Assembly (NCBI GenBank): GCA_004963905.1
Contig: SUGL01000027.1
Location: forward strand, 29,769-93,768
DNA: 64,000 bases
Direction: 5' to 3'
Origin: Mesorhizobium sp.
GTDB taxonomy: Bacteria > Pseudomonadota > Alphaproteobacteria > Rhizobiales > Rhizobiaceae
Both the position numbers and the translations under genes were made by a program. The notes beneath the pieces are model-generated. The model searched no databases. It had not been told where the DNA came from and was given only the letters and a program-made list of their open reading frames with translations. Shown piece after piece: positions 26,938-36,565 of the stretch (position 1 is its first letter; every line of letters starts with the position of its first letter).

Positions 26938-28101
26938 TCAGGCGGCCAGCGCCGTCTCCGCCAGCCTCACCCAGTAGCTCATGCCGTGCGGGATGACCTC
27001 GTCGTTGAAGTCGTAGGCCGGATGGTGGAGGCCGGCCGAGTCGCCGTTGCCGATGAAGATGAAGGCGCCGGGGCGCGCTTCCAGCATATAGGAAAAGTCC
27101 TCGCCGCCCATCACCGGCTGGATGGCGCGGTGGACATGGGCGTCGCCGGCGACGTCGGCGGCGATATCGCTGGCGAAGACCGTTTCTTCCGGATGGTTGA
27201 ACGTGACCGGATAGTTGGCGTCGTAGTCGACCTCGATCGTCGCGCCGAAGGCCGCCGCAAGGCCCGCGCAGATGGCGCGAATACGCTCTTCCGCCTTCCT
27301 GGCCACTTCTTTCTTCAGCGTGCGCACGGTGCCGGCGATCTCGGCTTTCTCCGGAATGACGTTGTAGGCATCGCCGGCGTGGAATTTGGTCACCGACACC
27401 ACGACGGCCTCGACCGGATCGGTGCTGCGCGAGGCGATGGTCTGCAGCGCGCTCACCAGCTGGCTGGTGATGACGATCGGGTCGATGGTGCCGTGCGGCA
27501 TGGCAGCGTGGCCGCCATGCCCCTTGACCGTGATGGTGAATTCGGCGGTCGCGGCCATGATCGGGCCGGGCTTGATGGCGAATTCGCCTACGGGCAGGCC
27601 GGGCATGTTATGCATGCCGAACACCTTCGAGATGCCGAAGCGCTCCATCATGCCGTCCTTGACCATCTCGTTGCCGCCCCCGCCGCCTTCCTCGGCCGGC
27701 TGGAAGATCACCGCCACGGAGCCGGCGAAATTGCGCGTCTCGGCGAGATATTTGGCGGCGCCGAGCAGCATGGCCGTGTGGCCGTCGTGACCGCAGGCAT
27801 GCATCTTGCCGGCAACGGTCGACGCATAGGGCTTGCCGGTGATCTCGTTGATGGGCAACGCGTCCATGTCGGCGCGCAGCCCGATGGTCGGACCTTCGCC
27901 CTTGCGGCCGTGAATGATGCCGACGACGCCAGTCTTGCCAAGCCCCGTCACAACCTCGTCGCAGCCGAAGGCCTTCAGCTTGTCGGTGACGAAAGCGGCG
28001 GTCTGGAAGACGTCGAAGTTCAGTTCCGGCGTCTGGTGCAGATGGCGTCGCCAGCCGGCGACTTCTTCCTGCATTTCCGCGGCACGGTTGAGAATCGGCA
28101 T
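26938..28101 (-). CDS. M20 family metallo-amidohydrolase (hippurate hydrolase-like)
   Basis: 387 residues from the ATG at 28101, where family similarity begins (EMQEEVAGWRRHLHQTPELNF). Metal-site motifs: MHACGHDGHTAML, EPAEEGGGG-type FQPAEEGG, and MGGEDFSYML near the C-terminus. A dimerisation domain (FTITVKGHGGHAAMPHG) lies between. The family hydrolyses N-acyl amino acids (hippurate, N-acetyl amino acids, indoleacetyl conjugates). Monocistronic beside the tRNA gene. Exact substrate open. Confidence 0.93.
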   Translation of the reverse strand: MPILNRAAEMQEEVAGWRRHLHQTPELNFDVFQTAAFVTDKLKAFGCDEVVTGLGKTGVVGIIHGRKGEGPTIGLRADMDALPINEITGKPYASTVAGKMHACGHDGHTAMLLGAAKYLAETRNFAGSVAVIFQPAEEGGGGGNEMVKDGMMERFGISKVFGMHNMPGLPVGEFAIKPGPIMAATAEFTITVKGHGGHAAMPHGTIDPIVITSQLVSALQTIASRSTDPVEAVVVSVTKFHAGDAYNVIPEKAEIAGTVRTLKKEVARKAEERIRAICAGLAAAFGATIEVDYDANYPVTFNHPEETVFASDIAADVAGDAHVHRAIQPVMGGEDFSYMLEARPGAFIFIGNGDSAGLHHPAYDFNDEVIPHGMSYWVRLAETALAA

Positions 28102-28317
28102 AGTCGGTCCATTTCTTTGTTGGGGCAGGCGACTCAGGTCCGCTTGCTCAGCGATTGTGATTGCCTGGCGTTTTGCCATTTTGGCGTCACATAGGGTAAA
28201 TAGCACCACATAGTGCGGTCCGGGGTCGAGGATCGGTCCGCACCATGCTGGCCATCGCGTAACGAAATCTTACGGAGCCAGCGGCGATTACGGCAAGAGG
28301 CGATTTCGGAATAGATC

Positions 28318-29490
28318 ATGCGGCAAAGGCATTTCCTCAACCTATTGCTTGCGGGGGCACTGGCGCTACCGATGTTTTGCGGCGCGGCGCGCGCCAATCC
28401 GGTCGTGCTGTTCGACCTGAAGAGCGGCAAGGTGCTCGAGCATCAGGATGCCTTCAAGCGCTGGTATCCGGCCTCGCTCAGCAAACTGATGACGGCCTAT
28501 GTCACGTTCCGGGCGATCGCCGCCGGCGAGGTGGCGCTCGATTCGCCGGTCAAGGTGACGAAGCATTCGGCCGGCGAGCCGCCGAGCAAGATGGGCTTCA
28601 AGCCGGGTTCGGTGATGCGGCTCGACAACGCGCTGAAGATGATGCTGGTCAAATCGGCCAACGACATCGCCATGGCGGTCGGCGAGAACATCGGCGGGTC
28701 GCAGGCGGCCTTCGCCGACCGCATGAATGCCGAGGCCGCCAGGCTCGGCATGGTCGGAACGCATTTCGTCAATCCGAACGGTCTCTATTCGCCGGACCAG
28801 TACACGACCGCGCGCGACCTCGCCGTGCTGGTGACGGCGCTCCGCAATGACTTTCCACAATATGCGCCGTGGTTTTCCATCGAGGGGCTCGCCGTCGGCA
28901 AGAAGGCGATCCCGAACTACAATCTGCTCATCGGCCGCTATCCCGGCGCCGACGGCATGAAGACCGGTTTCGTCTGTTCGTCGGGCTTCAACATGATCGG
29001 CTCGGCGACGCGCAATGGCCGCACGCTGGTCGCCGTGGTGCTCGGCGAGAAATCCGCCATCAGCCGCGCCGAAACGGCGGCGAAACTGCTCGACCAGGGT
29101 TTTGACACACCGGCGGCGGGCTCGACGACGCTTGCGGCGCTCAAGCCCTATGGCGACACGCTGTCGCCCAACGACCTGCATGACGAGATCTGCAAGAAGA
29201 AGCCGAAGGACGAGCAGTCCGAGGCCGCGCCCACCGTGGAAGCCAAGGACAAGCCGAAATCACCCTATCAGGTGAAGCTCGACCATCCGACGCTGATCGC
29301 GGTCGGCCTTGGCGGCGCGACCGGACCGGCGCCCAAGGCTTTCGTCGACCAGACCGACCAGAATTACGCCGACGTGCCGCTGCCGACCTGGCGGCCCGAC
29401 ATGCCGCTGCCGGACGGTGCCGCGCCCGCGTCGACCCCGACGGCCGCCGCCGCCGCGCAGGGCGACCAGCCGGCCAAGGCCGCCAACTAA
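28318..29490 (+). CDS. Serine-type D-alanyl-D-alanine carboxypeptidase (PBP5/DacF family)
   Basis: 390 residues with a Sec signal peptide (cleavage near GAARA). The penicillin-binding motifs are complete: SxxK at Ser53-Lys56, SAN at Ser113-Asn115, KTG at Lys215. It trims the terminal D-Ala from peptidoglycan stem peptides in the periplasm. The C-terminal 130 residues form a Lys/Pro/Ala-rich tail ending in an Ala-rich stretch, unlike the compact PBP5 beta domain and without an obvious membrane anchor. Confidence 0.94.
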   Translation: MRQRHFLNLLLAGALALPMFCGAARANPVVLFDLKSGKVLEHQDAFKRWYPASLSKLMTAYVTFRAIAAGEVALDSPVKVTKHSAGEPPSKMGFKPGSVMRLDNALKMMLVKSANDIAMAVGENIGGSQAAFADRMNAEAARLGMVGTHFVNPNGLYSPDQYTTARDLAVLVTALRNDFPQYAPWFSIEGLAVGKKAIPNYNLLIGRYPGADGMKTGFVCSSGFNMIGSATRNGRTLVAVVLGEKSAISRAETAAKLLDQGFDTPAAGSTTLAALKPYGDTLSPNDLHDEICKKKPKDEQSEAAPTVEAKDKPKSPYQVKLDHPTLIAVGLGGATGPAPKAFVDQTDQNYADVPLPTWRPDMPLPDGAAPASTPTAAAAAQGDQPAKAAN

Positions 29491-29505
29491 CGGGTGAGGG
29501 AGCAG

Positions 29506-30612
29506 ATGAGCGGCTTTCCCATTCCCGTCTCGGTGCTCACCGGCTTTCTCGGCGCCGGCAAGACGACGCTGCTCAACCGGCTGCTCAAGGATCCGCAGCT
29601 TGCCGACACGGCGGTCATCATCAACGAGTTCGGCGAAGTGGCGATCGACCACCTGCTGGTCGAGCAGGCCTCCGACGGCATCATCCAGCTTTCCGACGGC
29701 TGCCTCTGCTGCACCGTGCGCGGCGACCTCGTCGATACGCTGGCCGATCTCGTCGACCGGCTGCAGACCGGCCGTATCGCCAGGCTTGCCCGCGTCGTGA
29801 TCGAAACCACCGGACTTGCCGACCCCGCGCCGGTGCTGCAGTCGATCATGGCGCATCCGGCGCTGGTGGAGGCTTTCCGGCTCGACGGCGTCGTCACGCT
29901 GGTCGATGCCGTCAACGGCGAGGCCGCGTTCGATGGCCATGTCGAGGCGGTGAAGCAGGCCGCGGTCGCCGACCGCATCGTGCTCACCAAGACCGACCTT
30001 GCCGATGCGAACGATGTCGAGGCGTTGCGGGCGAGGCTCAGGCAGATCAATCCGGGCGCGGTGCTGCTCGACGTCAATGATCCCGCTACGGGTGCTGCGT
30101 CCCTGTTCAATTGCGGCCTCTACAATCCCGAAACCAAGAGTGCCGACGTGCGGCGCTGGCTCGGCGAAGAGGCCGCGCACGATCACGATCATCATCACCA
30201 CGATGATGATGACCATGATCATCATCACCACGACCACCGCCATGACAGCCGCGTGCGCTCCCACGCGCTCATCCACGACGGACCGGTGCCGTTCTCGGCG
30301 ATCGAGATGTTCCTCGATCTCTTACGCTCGACGCACGGCGAGAAGCTGCTGCGCATGAAGGGCGTCATCGAACTCGCGGAAGATCCGTCACGGCCGTTGG
30401 TGATCCACGGCGTGCAGAAGATCCTGCATCCGCCAGCAAGGCTGCCGGCATGGCCGGATGGCCAGCGCGGTACCCGGCTGGTGCTGATCACGCTCGATAT
30501 GCCGCAAGACTATATCCAGCGGCTGTTTTCCGCCTTCACCAACAAGCCGTCTATCGACACGCCCGACCGGGCGGCGCTCGAAGCCAATCCGCTGGCGATC
30601 GCCGGGCTGTAG
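29506..30612 (+). CDS. CobW/COG0523 family zinc-binding GTPase
   Basis: 368 residues from the ATG at 29506 (GAGGGAG just upstream; a GTG at 29494 is less likely). P-loop GFLGAGKTT at about 12-20, the family CxCC metal site GCLCCTVR (Cys66, Cys68, Cys69), and ETTGLADP. A His/Asp-rich stretch at about 225-247 is a likely zinc-binding loop, followed by the CobW C-terminal domain. These G3E GTPases act as metallochaperones or insertases. It lies 15 bases after the carboxypeptidase gene; the metal target is unknown. Confidence 0.92.
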   Translation: MSGFPIPVSVLTGFLGAGKTTLLNRLLKDPQLADTAVIINEFGEVAIDHLLVEQASDGIIQLSDGCLCCTVRGDLVDTLADLVDRLQTGRIARLARVVIETTGLADPAPVLQSIMAHPALVEAFRLDGVVTLVDAVNGEAAFDGHVEAVKQAAVADRIVLTKTDLADANDVEALRARLRQINPGAVLLDVNDPATGAASLFNCGLYNPETKSADVRRWLGEEAAHDHDHHHHDDDDHDHHHHDHRHDSRVRSHALIHDGPVPFSAIEMFLDLLRSTHGEKLLRMKGVIELAEDPSRPLVIHGVQKILHPPARLPAWPDGQRGTRLVLITLDMPQDYIQRLFSAFTNKPSIDTPDRAALEANPLAIAGL

Positions 30613-30631
30613 ACTAAGGAAGCAGGCAGGT

Positions 30632-30871
30632 TCAGGCCGCGCCGCCGCGCTCGACCAGGAAGCGATGGCCGCCGGCAACCGCGGCCGTCTCGACCAGCCG
30701 ATGGCCGGCATCGGCGCAGAAGGCCGGAATGTCGATCACGGCCAGCGGGTCGGTGGTTTCGAGCCACAGACGGCTGCCGGGACGCATCGCGGCAAGGCGC
30801 TTGCGGGCCTTGAGCACCGGCAGCGGGCAGTTCAGGCCCTTGAGATCGTAAGTGACGGCGTGCTTTGCCAA
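30632..30871 (-). CDS. TusA/SirA-like sulfurtransferase-family protein
   Basis: 79 residues. The N-terminal LKGLNCPLPVLKARK contains the family Cys-Pro-x-Pro motif (Cys15). TusA-like proteins relay persulfide sulfur for tRNA thiolation or other pathways; several paralogues have no known job. A second Cys (in FCADAG) is present. It lies between the GTPase gene and an L,D-transpeptidase and may be cotranscribed with the latter. Confidence 0.9.
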   Translation of the reverse strand: MAKHAVTYDLKGLNCPLPVLKARKRLAAMRPGSRLWLETTDPLAVIDIPAFCADAGHRLVETAAVAGGHRFLVERGGAA

Positions 30872-30882
30872 GCTAAAGGATC

Positions 30883-32175
30883 TCAGCCACCGAACATGCC
30901 GAGCAGCTTCTTCTTCAGCTTCGAGACCGTGCCCTCATCGGCGCTTGCCGCCTGTGTCTCAGCCGGCTGGGCCGGCGCCGCCTCGACGCCCGCGGTGGCC
31001 ACCTGCTGCTGGGCTGCCTGCTTGGCGGCTTCCTTCTCGGCCAGAGCCTGCGCCTTGGCTTGCTCCTTGGCGGCCTTGGCCGCCTCGATCGCCGCCAGGC
31101 GCTGTTCCTCGGCCTTGCGCTTTGCCTCTTTCTCGGCGTCGAGCGCCGCCATCTTGCGGCCGAGCGGCGAATCGATGCGGCCCATGCGCACCGTCTCGGT
31201 CACCGAGCCGTCGGCATTCATCGACGGCGGGTCGATCGGCACCCGCTCGCCACGTGCGCGGCGCTTCGACCAGTCGGAAACGAGGCTGGCTTCCTTGATG
31301 CCGGCGATGGTCGGCTTGGGCGCCACCGAGCTCGACTTCACTGCCGAACTGAAGGCCGCGTCGTAGCTCTTCTCATAGTTGGCATAGGCCGTCTTCAGCG
31401 AGTCGGGCTGCGTCGTTGCCGGGCAGGGGCCGGTCGGGTCGAAGGTCGTGCCTTCGGGCGCCACCTGGTTGAAGACGTAGCGCTTCTCGCAGACGTCGAC
31501 CTTGGGCGGCACCTTGGTGATCTCGAAATTGTCATAGCCGACCTTCAGCATCTTCCAGAACTCGTAGTTCGGGTCGTTGCGATAGCGCGCCATGTTGGCG
31601 GCGGTCATGCGGAACGGGAAGGCCTGGATCTGGAACTCGGTCTGGCCGCCCTGGAAGGCGTCACGGCCGAAGGCATAGATCTGCTCGATCTGCGCGTCGG
31701 TCATCGAATAGCAGCCGGAAGACGAACAGGCGCCATGCACCATCAGATTGGCGCCGGTGCGGCCGTTGGCGCGGTCATAGGCATTGGGGAAGCCGATGTT
31801 GAAGGACAGATGATAGTTCGAGCGCGGATTCATCTGCGACGGACGCACCGTGTAGAAGCCTTCCGGCGCCTGGCGGTCGCCCTCGGTGTATTTGGGGCCG
31901 AGCTTGCCCGACCATTTGCAGATGTCGTAGGTGGCGACGAGATCGTAGCGGCCGTTGGTCTTGGCCTTCCAGATCTCCAGCTTGCCCTCTTCCTTGAAGA
32001 TGCGCGCCATCACCGAGGAGGTGCGCACCATGCCTTTGGCCTTCATGTCGGCCAGAATCTTGTCCGGCAGCGGCTTGTTGGCCTCCGGCGCGAAATCCTT
32101 CATCGACGAATCATTGCAGCCGGCGACGCCTATCGCGGCGATCAGGACTCCGGTGCGGGCAAGCTTGGCAAACAT
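30883..32175 (-). CDS. YafK-like L,D-transpeptidase family lipoprotein
   Basis: 430 residues. A lipoprotein signal with lipobox VAGC (Cys20) predicts membrane anchoring. The YkuD/ErfK-type catalytic segment runs from His147 to Cys155 (HGACSSSGC), as in YafK-like proteins that cross-link or remodel peptidoglycan. The last 110 residues form an Ala/Lys/Glu-rich, probably coiled-coil tail (EAKRKAEEQRLAAIEAAKAAK). Cell-envelope role, in keeping with the carboxypeptidase gene nearby. Confidence 0.9.
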   Translation of the reverse strand: MFAKLARTGVLIAAIGVAGCNDSSMKDFAPEANKPLPDKILADMKAKGMVRTSSVMARIFKEEGKLEIWKAKTNGRYDLVATYDICKWSGKLGPKYTEGDRQAPEGFYTVRPSQMNPRSNYHLSFNIGFPNAYDRANGRTGANLMVHGACSSSGCYSMTDAQIEQIYAFGRDAFQGGQTEFQIQAFPFRMTAANMARYRNDPNYEFWKMLKVGYDNFEITKVPPKVDVCEKRYVFNQVAPEGTTFDPTGPCPATTQPDSLKTAYANYEKSYDAAFSSAVKSSSVAPKPTIAGIKEASLVSDWSKRRARGERVPIDPPSMNADGSVTETVRMGRIDSPLGRKMAALDAEKEAKRKAEEQRLAAIEAAKAAKEQAKAQALAEKEAAKQAAQQQVATAGVEAAPAQPAETQAASADEGTVSKLKKKLLGMFGG

Positions 32176-32490
32176 CGATACGGCTATGTCTTTTCTCTCG
32201 GGTCAACGGCTTCGGCTTGGCCGGCCCCGCAGGCTGAACACCAATGGACCGTAAGCCCGTTAACCTTGAAAATTCCTTACCGCAAGCTTCGACGAACCCC
32301 TCACGGCGATTTTCATTGAGCCGAATCCAGCGGCATTTTTGTGGCGAAATTGTTCATTGCCGCCACAGTTTACCGCGGGCAGCCCGATTAAAGCGCGTCG
32401 CGTTGAAACGGATTCAGGCGACGCGCTTCAAATCCTTGTCTTGATGCATGTCTTGTCCCGAAACCGGTTCCCACTTTCGGGAGACATGCC
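32176..32490. other. Intergenic region ending in an R2 repeat
   Basis: Between the L,D-transpeptidase start and the accA stop, both on the minus strand. The right part (from 32390) is an R2 element. The first 200 bases, AT-richer than the genes, should carry the transpeptidase promoter. Nothing else is recognisable. Confidence 0.5.
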
Positions 32491-32495
32491 TTAAA
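32390..32495. repeat. R2 dispersed palindromic repeat
   Basis: Two linked palindromes: AAGCGCGTCGCG...CGACGCGCTT, then GCATGTC...CCGAAACCGG...CGGGAGACATGC. The same arrangement occurs at 62892-62998 and 62996-63100, and with changes at 37450-37520 and 59064-59181. The end of this copy runs into the accA stop codon. Confidence 0.85.
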
Positions 32496-33441
32496 GGCTA
32501 CGGCCCATCGCCAGATATTTCTCGCGGCGCTGTTCGCGGAAATCGATGTTGGCGCCGGCAAAGTCCTTCATCGTCTTGGCGATGAGGTCGCCGGTGGCGG
32601 CGATCACCTTTTCCGGTGCCCGCTGGGCGCCGCCCATCGGCTCGGGAACGATGGCGTCGATGATCTTCATCTCGAGAAGATCCTGGGCGGTGATCTTCAT
32701 GCTCGTCGCCGCGTCCTTGGAGCGGGTGGTGTCGCGCCACAGGATCGAGGCGGCGCCCTCCGGTGAAATCACCGAATAGATGGCATGCTCCAGCATATAG
32801 ACCCGGTTGGCGGTGGCGATGGCGATGGCGCCGCCCGAGCCGCCTTCGCCGATGACGACCGAGATCGACGGCACCTTGAGCGCCAGGCAGGCGGAGGTGG
32901 AGCGCGCGATGGCCTCGGCCTGGCCTCGCTCCTCGGCGCCGACGCCGGGATAGGCGCCGGCCGTGTCCACCAGCGTCAGAAGCGGGATCTTGAAACGGTC
33001 GGCAAGCTCCATCAGGCGCACCGCCTTGCGGTAGCCTTCCGGCCGCACCGAGCCGAAATTGTGCTTGATGCGGCTTGCCGTATCCGAGCCCTTCTCCTGG
33101 CCGATCACCGCCACCGGCTCGCCGCGGAAGCGGGCGAAGCCGCCGACGATCGCCTGGTCGTCGCCGAAATTGCGGTCGCCGGCCAAAGGCGTGAAATCGC
33201 TGAACAGGCCCTTGATGTAGTCGACGCAGTGCGGCCTGTCGGGATGGCGGGCGACTTGCACCTTCTGCCAGGGGGTGAGCGCCTTGTAGAGGTCGCGCAA
33301 CGCATCGCGCGAACGCTTTTCCAGCCGGCTGATCTCGTCGGCGACATCGACCGCCTCGCCGTTCTCCGCGAGCTTCTTCAGCTCAAGGATCTTGAGTTCC
33401 AGATCCTGCACCGGCTTTTCGAAATCGAGGTAATTGTACAT
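32491..33441 (-). CDS. accA: Acetyl-CoA carboxylase carboxyltransferase subunit alpha
   Basis: 316 residues from the ATG at 33441 (MYNYLDFEKPVQDLELKI), the standard length and N-terminus of AccA. Family stretches include HPDRPHCVDYI, GEGGSGGAIAI and YSVISPEGAASILWRD. With AccD it transfers the carboxyl group from biotin carrier protein to acetyl-CoA in the first step of fatty acid synthesis. Its TAA stop lies at the boundary with an R2 repeat. In rhizobia it often follows xerD, as here. Confidence 0.97.
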   Translation of the reverse strand: MYNYLDFEKPVQDLELKILELKKLAENGEAVDVADEISRLEKRSRDALRDLYKALTPWQKVQVARHPDRPHCVDYIKGLFSDFTPLAGDRNFGDDQAIVGGFARFRGEPVAVIGQEKGSDTASRIKHNFGSVRPEGYRKAVRLMELADRFKIPLLTLVDTAGAYPGVGAEERGQAEAIARSTSACLALKVPSISVVIGEGGSGGAIAIATANRVYMLEHAIYSVISPEGAASILWRDTTRSKDAATSMKITAQDLLEMKIIDAIVPEPMGGAQRAPEKVIAATGDLIAKTMKDFAGANIDFREQRREKYLAMGRSL

Positions 33442-33540
33442 GCTTGGGCGGACCGATCCGTCGGAAGGCAATGGCTGGCGGAACCCTGGAAATGCTGGCT
33501 CCGGGCGGAGGAACGTCGCCCTCACATAGCGATATGAGGC

Positions 33541-34455
33541 CTAGTCGGCAAGCGGATGATGATCGTTGACCAGCCGCACCAGCCGCTCCTCCAGCACATG
33601 GGTATAGATCTGCGTGGTGGAGATATCGGCGTGGCCAAGCAGTTGCTGCACGGCTCTCAGATCGGCCCCGTTCTGCAGCAGATGGCTGGCGAAGGCATGG
33701 CGAAGCACATGCGGCGAGATCTTGGCCGAGGCGATGCCGGCCCGAGCCGCTAGACCCTTGAGGTCGCGGGCAAAGACCTGCCGGGAGAGATGGCCGCTTT
33801 CGGAAGAAGCCGGAAACAGATAGGAGCTCTCGGCAAAGGCCGGGCGCTCGGCCCTGGCTTCAAGCCACGCCCGCATCGCGGCGCGTGCCTTGGCCGACAG
33901 CGGCACCATGCGCTCCTTGTCACCCTTGCCGCGCACCATGAAGAAACGGTCGTCGCGCTGCGCCACCGTCACCGGCAGGCCGACCAGCTCGGAAACACGC
34001 AAGCCAGTGGCGTAGAGCACCTCGACGAGGGCATGCAGGCGCAGCGCCGCCAGCCGGTCGCCGTCCGGCGCGGTGCCGCCCGCCTCTTCCGCCGCGCGGT
34101 CGAGCAGGCGGCCGGTCTCGGCCTCGGTCATGGTCTTCGGCAGCGGCCGGCCCTTCCTCGGGCTGTCCAGCGTGCCGGTCGGGTCGTCGCCGCGCAAGCC
34201 TTCCGTATAGAGGAATTTGAAGAACTGGCGGATCGCAGACAGTTTGCGCGCCTGCGAGGTTGGGGCGAAGCCGCGCGCGGCGATGTCGTCGAGATAGGCA
34301 CGGATATCGGCCACGCCCGCTCGCGCCAGCCCGCCGCCGATGGCTTCGGAGGCGTCCTCGAGGTCGCGGCGGTAGGAGGAAAGCGTGTTCTCGGCCGCCC
34401 CCCGCTCGGCGCTCATCATCTCCAGAAAGGCTTCGATGCGGGCGGCGCTGTTCAT
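33541..34455 (-). CDS. xerD: Site-specific tyrosine recombinase XerD
   Basis: 304 residues. An N-terminal SAM-like core-binding domain (about 5-90) is followed by the catalytic domain with Arg in [40 protein letters not shown] and the nucleophile Tyr284. With XerC it resolves chromosome dimers at dif. The accA-aroK neighbourhood is the normal core position, which argues against a mobile-element integrase. Confidence 0.94.
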   Translation of the reverse strand: MNSAARIEAFLEMMSAERGAAENTLSSYRRDLEDASEAIGGGLARAGVADIRAYLDDIAARGFAPTSQARKLSAIRQFFKFLYTEGLRGDDPTGTLDSPRKGRPLPKTMTEAETGRLLDRAAEEAGGTAPDGDRLAALRLHALVEVLYATGLRVSELVGLPVTVAQRDDRFFMVRGKGDKERMVPLSAKARAAMRAWLEARAERPAFAESSYLFPASSESGHLSRQVFARDLKGLAARAGIASAKISPHVLRHAFASHLLQNGADLRAVQQLLGHADISTTQIYTHVLEERLVRLVNDHHPLAD

Positions 34456-34464
34456 CTGGCCGGG

Positions 34465-34617
34465 TCAGTTCTTCTTCGGATTGAGCTTCTCGGCGGGAAT
34501 ACGCACGCTCATTTCCGCCTGCTTCGGCTCCACGAACATCGCCAGGGCAAACATCACGCCATAGGCAATGCCTGCAAGAACCGCCAGCGTCACGACAAAG
34601 CGAAACAATGTCGGCAT
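34465..34617 (-). CDS. Small single-pass membrane protein (50 residues)
   Basis: The frame runs from an ATG at 34617 to TGA at 34465, beginning MPTLFRFVVTLAVLAGIAYG and ending PAEKLNPKKN. One clear transmembrane helix (about residues 5-28) precedes a charged 22-residue tail. It lies 10 bases upstream of xerD on the same strand, so it is probably cotranscribed. Small proteins of this type occur at this position in Rhizobiales; the function is unknown. Confidence 0.78.
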   Translation of the reverse strand: MPTLFRFVVTLAVLAGIAYGVMFALAMFVEPKQAEMSVRIPAEKLNPKKN

Positions 34618-34811
34618 TCAGTCTTCGCCCGTCTTCTTGTTCTGCGATTCCAACCCCTGTGCCCTTATGGGACGCCAATCCGGCCAATTCAAGGACGAAG
34701 GATTTGGTCGAGAAAGGTTCCCGGTGAAAAGCGCACGATGCGGTCTGCTCGCGGCGCCGTGCTTGACGCAAACTGGCTTTTGATGTCGATACGGCGCAAA
34801 GAGGGTTCCGC

Positions 34812-35423
34812 ATGAACGCGCTGCCAGCAAATCCACCGGACGAAGGCCGTGTCGCTCTGCTCGAGCGGCTCGGCAGCCGTTCCATCGTCTTTGTCGGCCT
34901 GATGGGCGCCGGCAAGACGGCGATCGGCCGCAAGGTGGCGACGATGCTTTCGCTGCCCTTCATCGACAGCGACCAGGAGATCGAAAGCGTGTCGCGCATG
35001 ACGGTGCCGGAGCTGTTCGAGCGCTATGGCGAGCCGGAGTTCCGGGCGCTGGAGCAGCGGGTGATCCTGCGTCTGCTCGAAAATGGACCGCAGGTGCTGT
35101 CGACCGGCGGCGGCGCCTTCATGAACGCGCAGACGCGAGAGGCGATCGCCGCTCACGGCGTCTCGGTCTGGCTGAAGGCCGATCTCGATCTGTTGATGGA
35201 GCGGGTGTCGAAGAAGCAGAACCGACCGCTGTTGAAGAATCCCGATCCGCGCGGCGTGTTGGAGAAGCTGATGGACGAGCGTTATCCGGTCTACGCCGCG
35301 GCCGACATCACGGTTCCGACCCGCGACGACCGCAAGGAAGTCATCGCCGGCGAGGTGGTGTGCGCGGTTTGCGCCTATCTCGGTGTCGCCGCGATCGCGA
35401 CCAGCGACGAGGTGGAACAGTGA
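34812..35423 (+). CDS. aroK: Shikimate kinase
   Basis: 203 residues. Walker [12 protein letters not shown] is near residues 28-38, FIDSDQEIE near 55-63, and the shikimate-binding STGGGAF near 98-104. It phosphorylates shikimate in the chorismate pathway. Divergent from the small membrane protein and xerD; overlaps aroB by four bases. Confidence 0.96.
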   Translation: MNALPANPPDEGRVALLERLGSRSIVFVGLMGAGKTAIGRKVATMLSLPFIDSDQEIESVSRMTVPELFERYGEPEFRALEQRVILRLLENGPQVLSTGGGAFMNAQTREAIAAHGVSVWLKADLDLLMERVSKKQNRPLLKNPDPRGVLEKLMDERYPVYAAADITVPTRDDRKEVIAGEVVCAVCAYLGVAAIATSDEVEQ

Positions 35424-36565
35424 GCCAGACCGAACCGGTAAAGGTCGAGGTCGGACTTGGCGACCGTGCCTATGACATTTTGATCGGGCCTGGCCTGCTC
35501 TTCGGCGCCGGAGCGGAAATTGCCGGCCGCCTTCCCGGCACGCGCGCGGCCATCATCACCGACGAGAATGTCGCCGCCGCGCATCTCGAAACGCTGAAGT
35601 CCGGCTTGGAAAAAGGCGGCATCCAGGCGGCCGTCATCACGCTCCCGGCCGGCGAGAAGACCAAGAGTTTCGCCCATCTCGAAGAAGTGGTCGACGGCGT
35701 GCTCGCCGCCAAGCTCGAACGCCGCGATGTCGTCGTGGCGCTTGGCGGCGGCGTCATCGGCGACCTGGCCGGCTTCGCCGCCGGCATCGTGCGCCGCGGG
35801 ATGAACTTCGTGCAGGTGCCGACCTCGCTGCTGGCGCAGGTCGATTCTTCGGTCGGCGGCAAGACCGGCATCAACAGCGCTCGCGGCAAGAACCTGGTCG
35901 GCGTCTTCAACCAGCCCAAGCTGGTGCTGGCCGACACCTGCGTGCTCGACACGCTGCCGATCCGTGAGTTCCGCGCCGGCTATGCCGAGCTTGCCAAATA
36001 CGGGCTGATCGACCGGCCCCGCTTCTTCGCCTGGCTGGAGGAGAACTGGCAAAAAGTGTTCGCTGGCGGCCAGGAGCGGACGGAAGCCATCGCCGAGGCC
36101 TGCCGCGCCAAGGCCGACGTCGTCGCGCGCGACGAATTCGAGACAGGCGACCGCGCCCTGCTCAACCTCGGACACACATTCGGCCATGCGCTCGAAGCGG
36201 CCACGAATTATGACGGCGCCCGCCTCGTCCATGGCGAGGGCGTCGCCATCGGCATGGCGCTGGCGCACCGTTTCTCGGCGCGCCTCAACCTGGCGAGCCC
36301 GGACGATGCCGAGCGCGTGGAAGCACATCTTCGCGCCGTCGGCCTGCCCTGGCGGATGGCCGACATATCGGGCGATCTGCCGGACGCCGACGCGCTGCTC
36401 GGCTTCATCACCCAGGACAAGAAAGTCTCGCGCGGCGCGCTCACCTTCATCCTGACGCGCGGCGTCGGCCAGGCCTTCATCGCCAAGGACGTGCCGCCCT
36501 CGGAAGTGCTGGCGTTCCTGAAGGCGAGCCATCCCGAACGGCTCAAGATGAGCCATTCCAGATGA
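35420..36565 (+). CDS. aroB: 3-dehydroquinate synthase
   Basis: 381 residues from the GTG at 35420, which overlaps the aroK stop. NAD-binding [38 protein letters not shown], and the metal ligands in [12 protein letters not shown] and HGEGVAIGM are all present. It converts DAHP to 3-dehydroquinate. The aroK-aroB pair is translationally coupled. Confidence 0.97.
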   Translation: MSQTEPVKVEVGLGDRAYDILIGPGLLFGAGAEIAGRLPGTRAAIITDENVAAAHLETLKSGLEKGGIQAAVITLPAGEKTKSFAHLEEVVDGVLAAKLERRDVVVALGGGVIGDLAGFAAGIVRRGMNFVQVPTSLLAQVDSSVGGKTGINSARGKNLVGVFNQPKLVLADTCVLDTLPIREFRAGYAELAKYGLIDRPRFFAWLEENWQKVFAGGQERTEAIAEACRAKADVVARDEFETGDRALLNLGHTFGHALEAATNYDGARLVHGEGVAIGMALAHRFSARLNLASPDDAERVEAHLRAVGLPWRMADISGDLPDADALLGFITQDKKVSRGALTFILTRGVGQAFIAKDVPPSEVLAFLKASHPERLKMSHSR

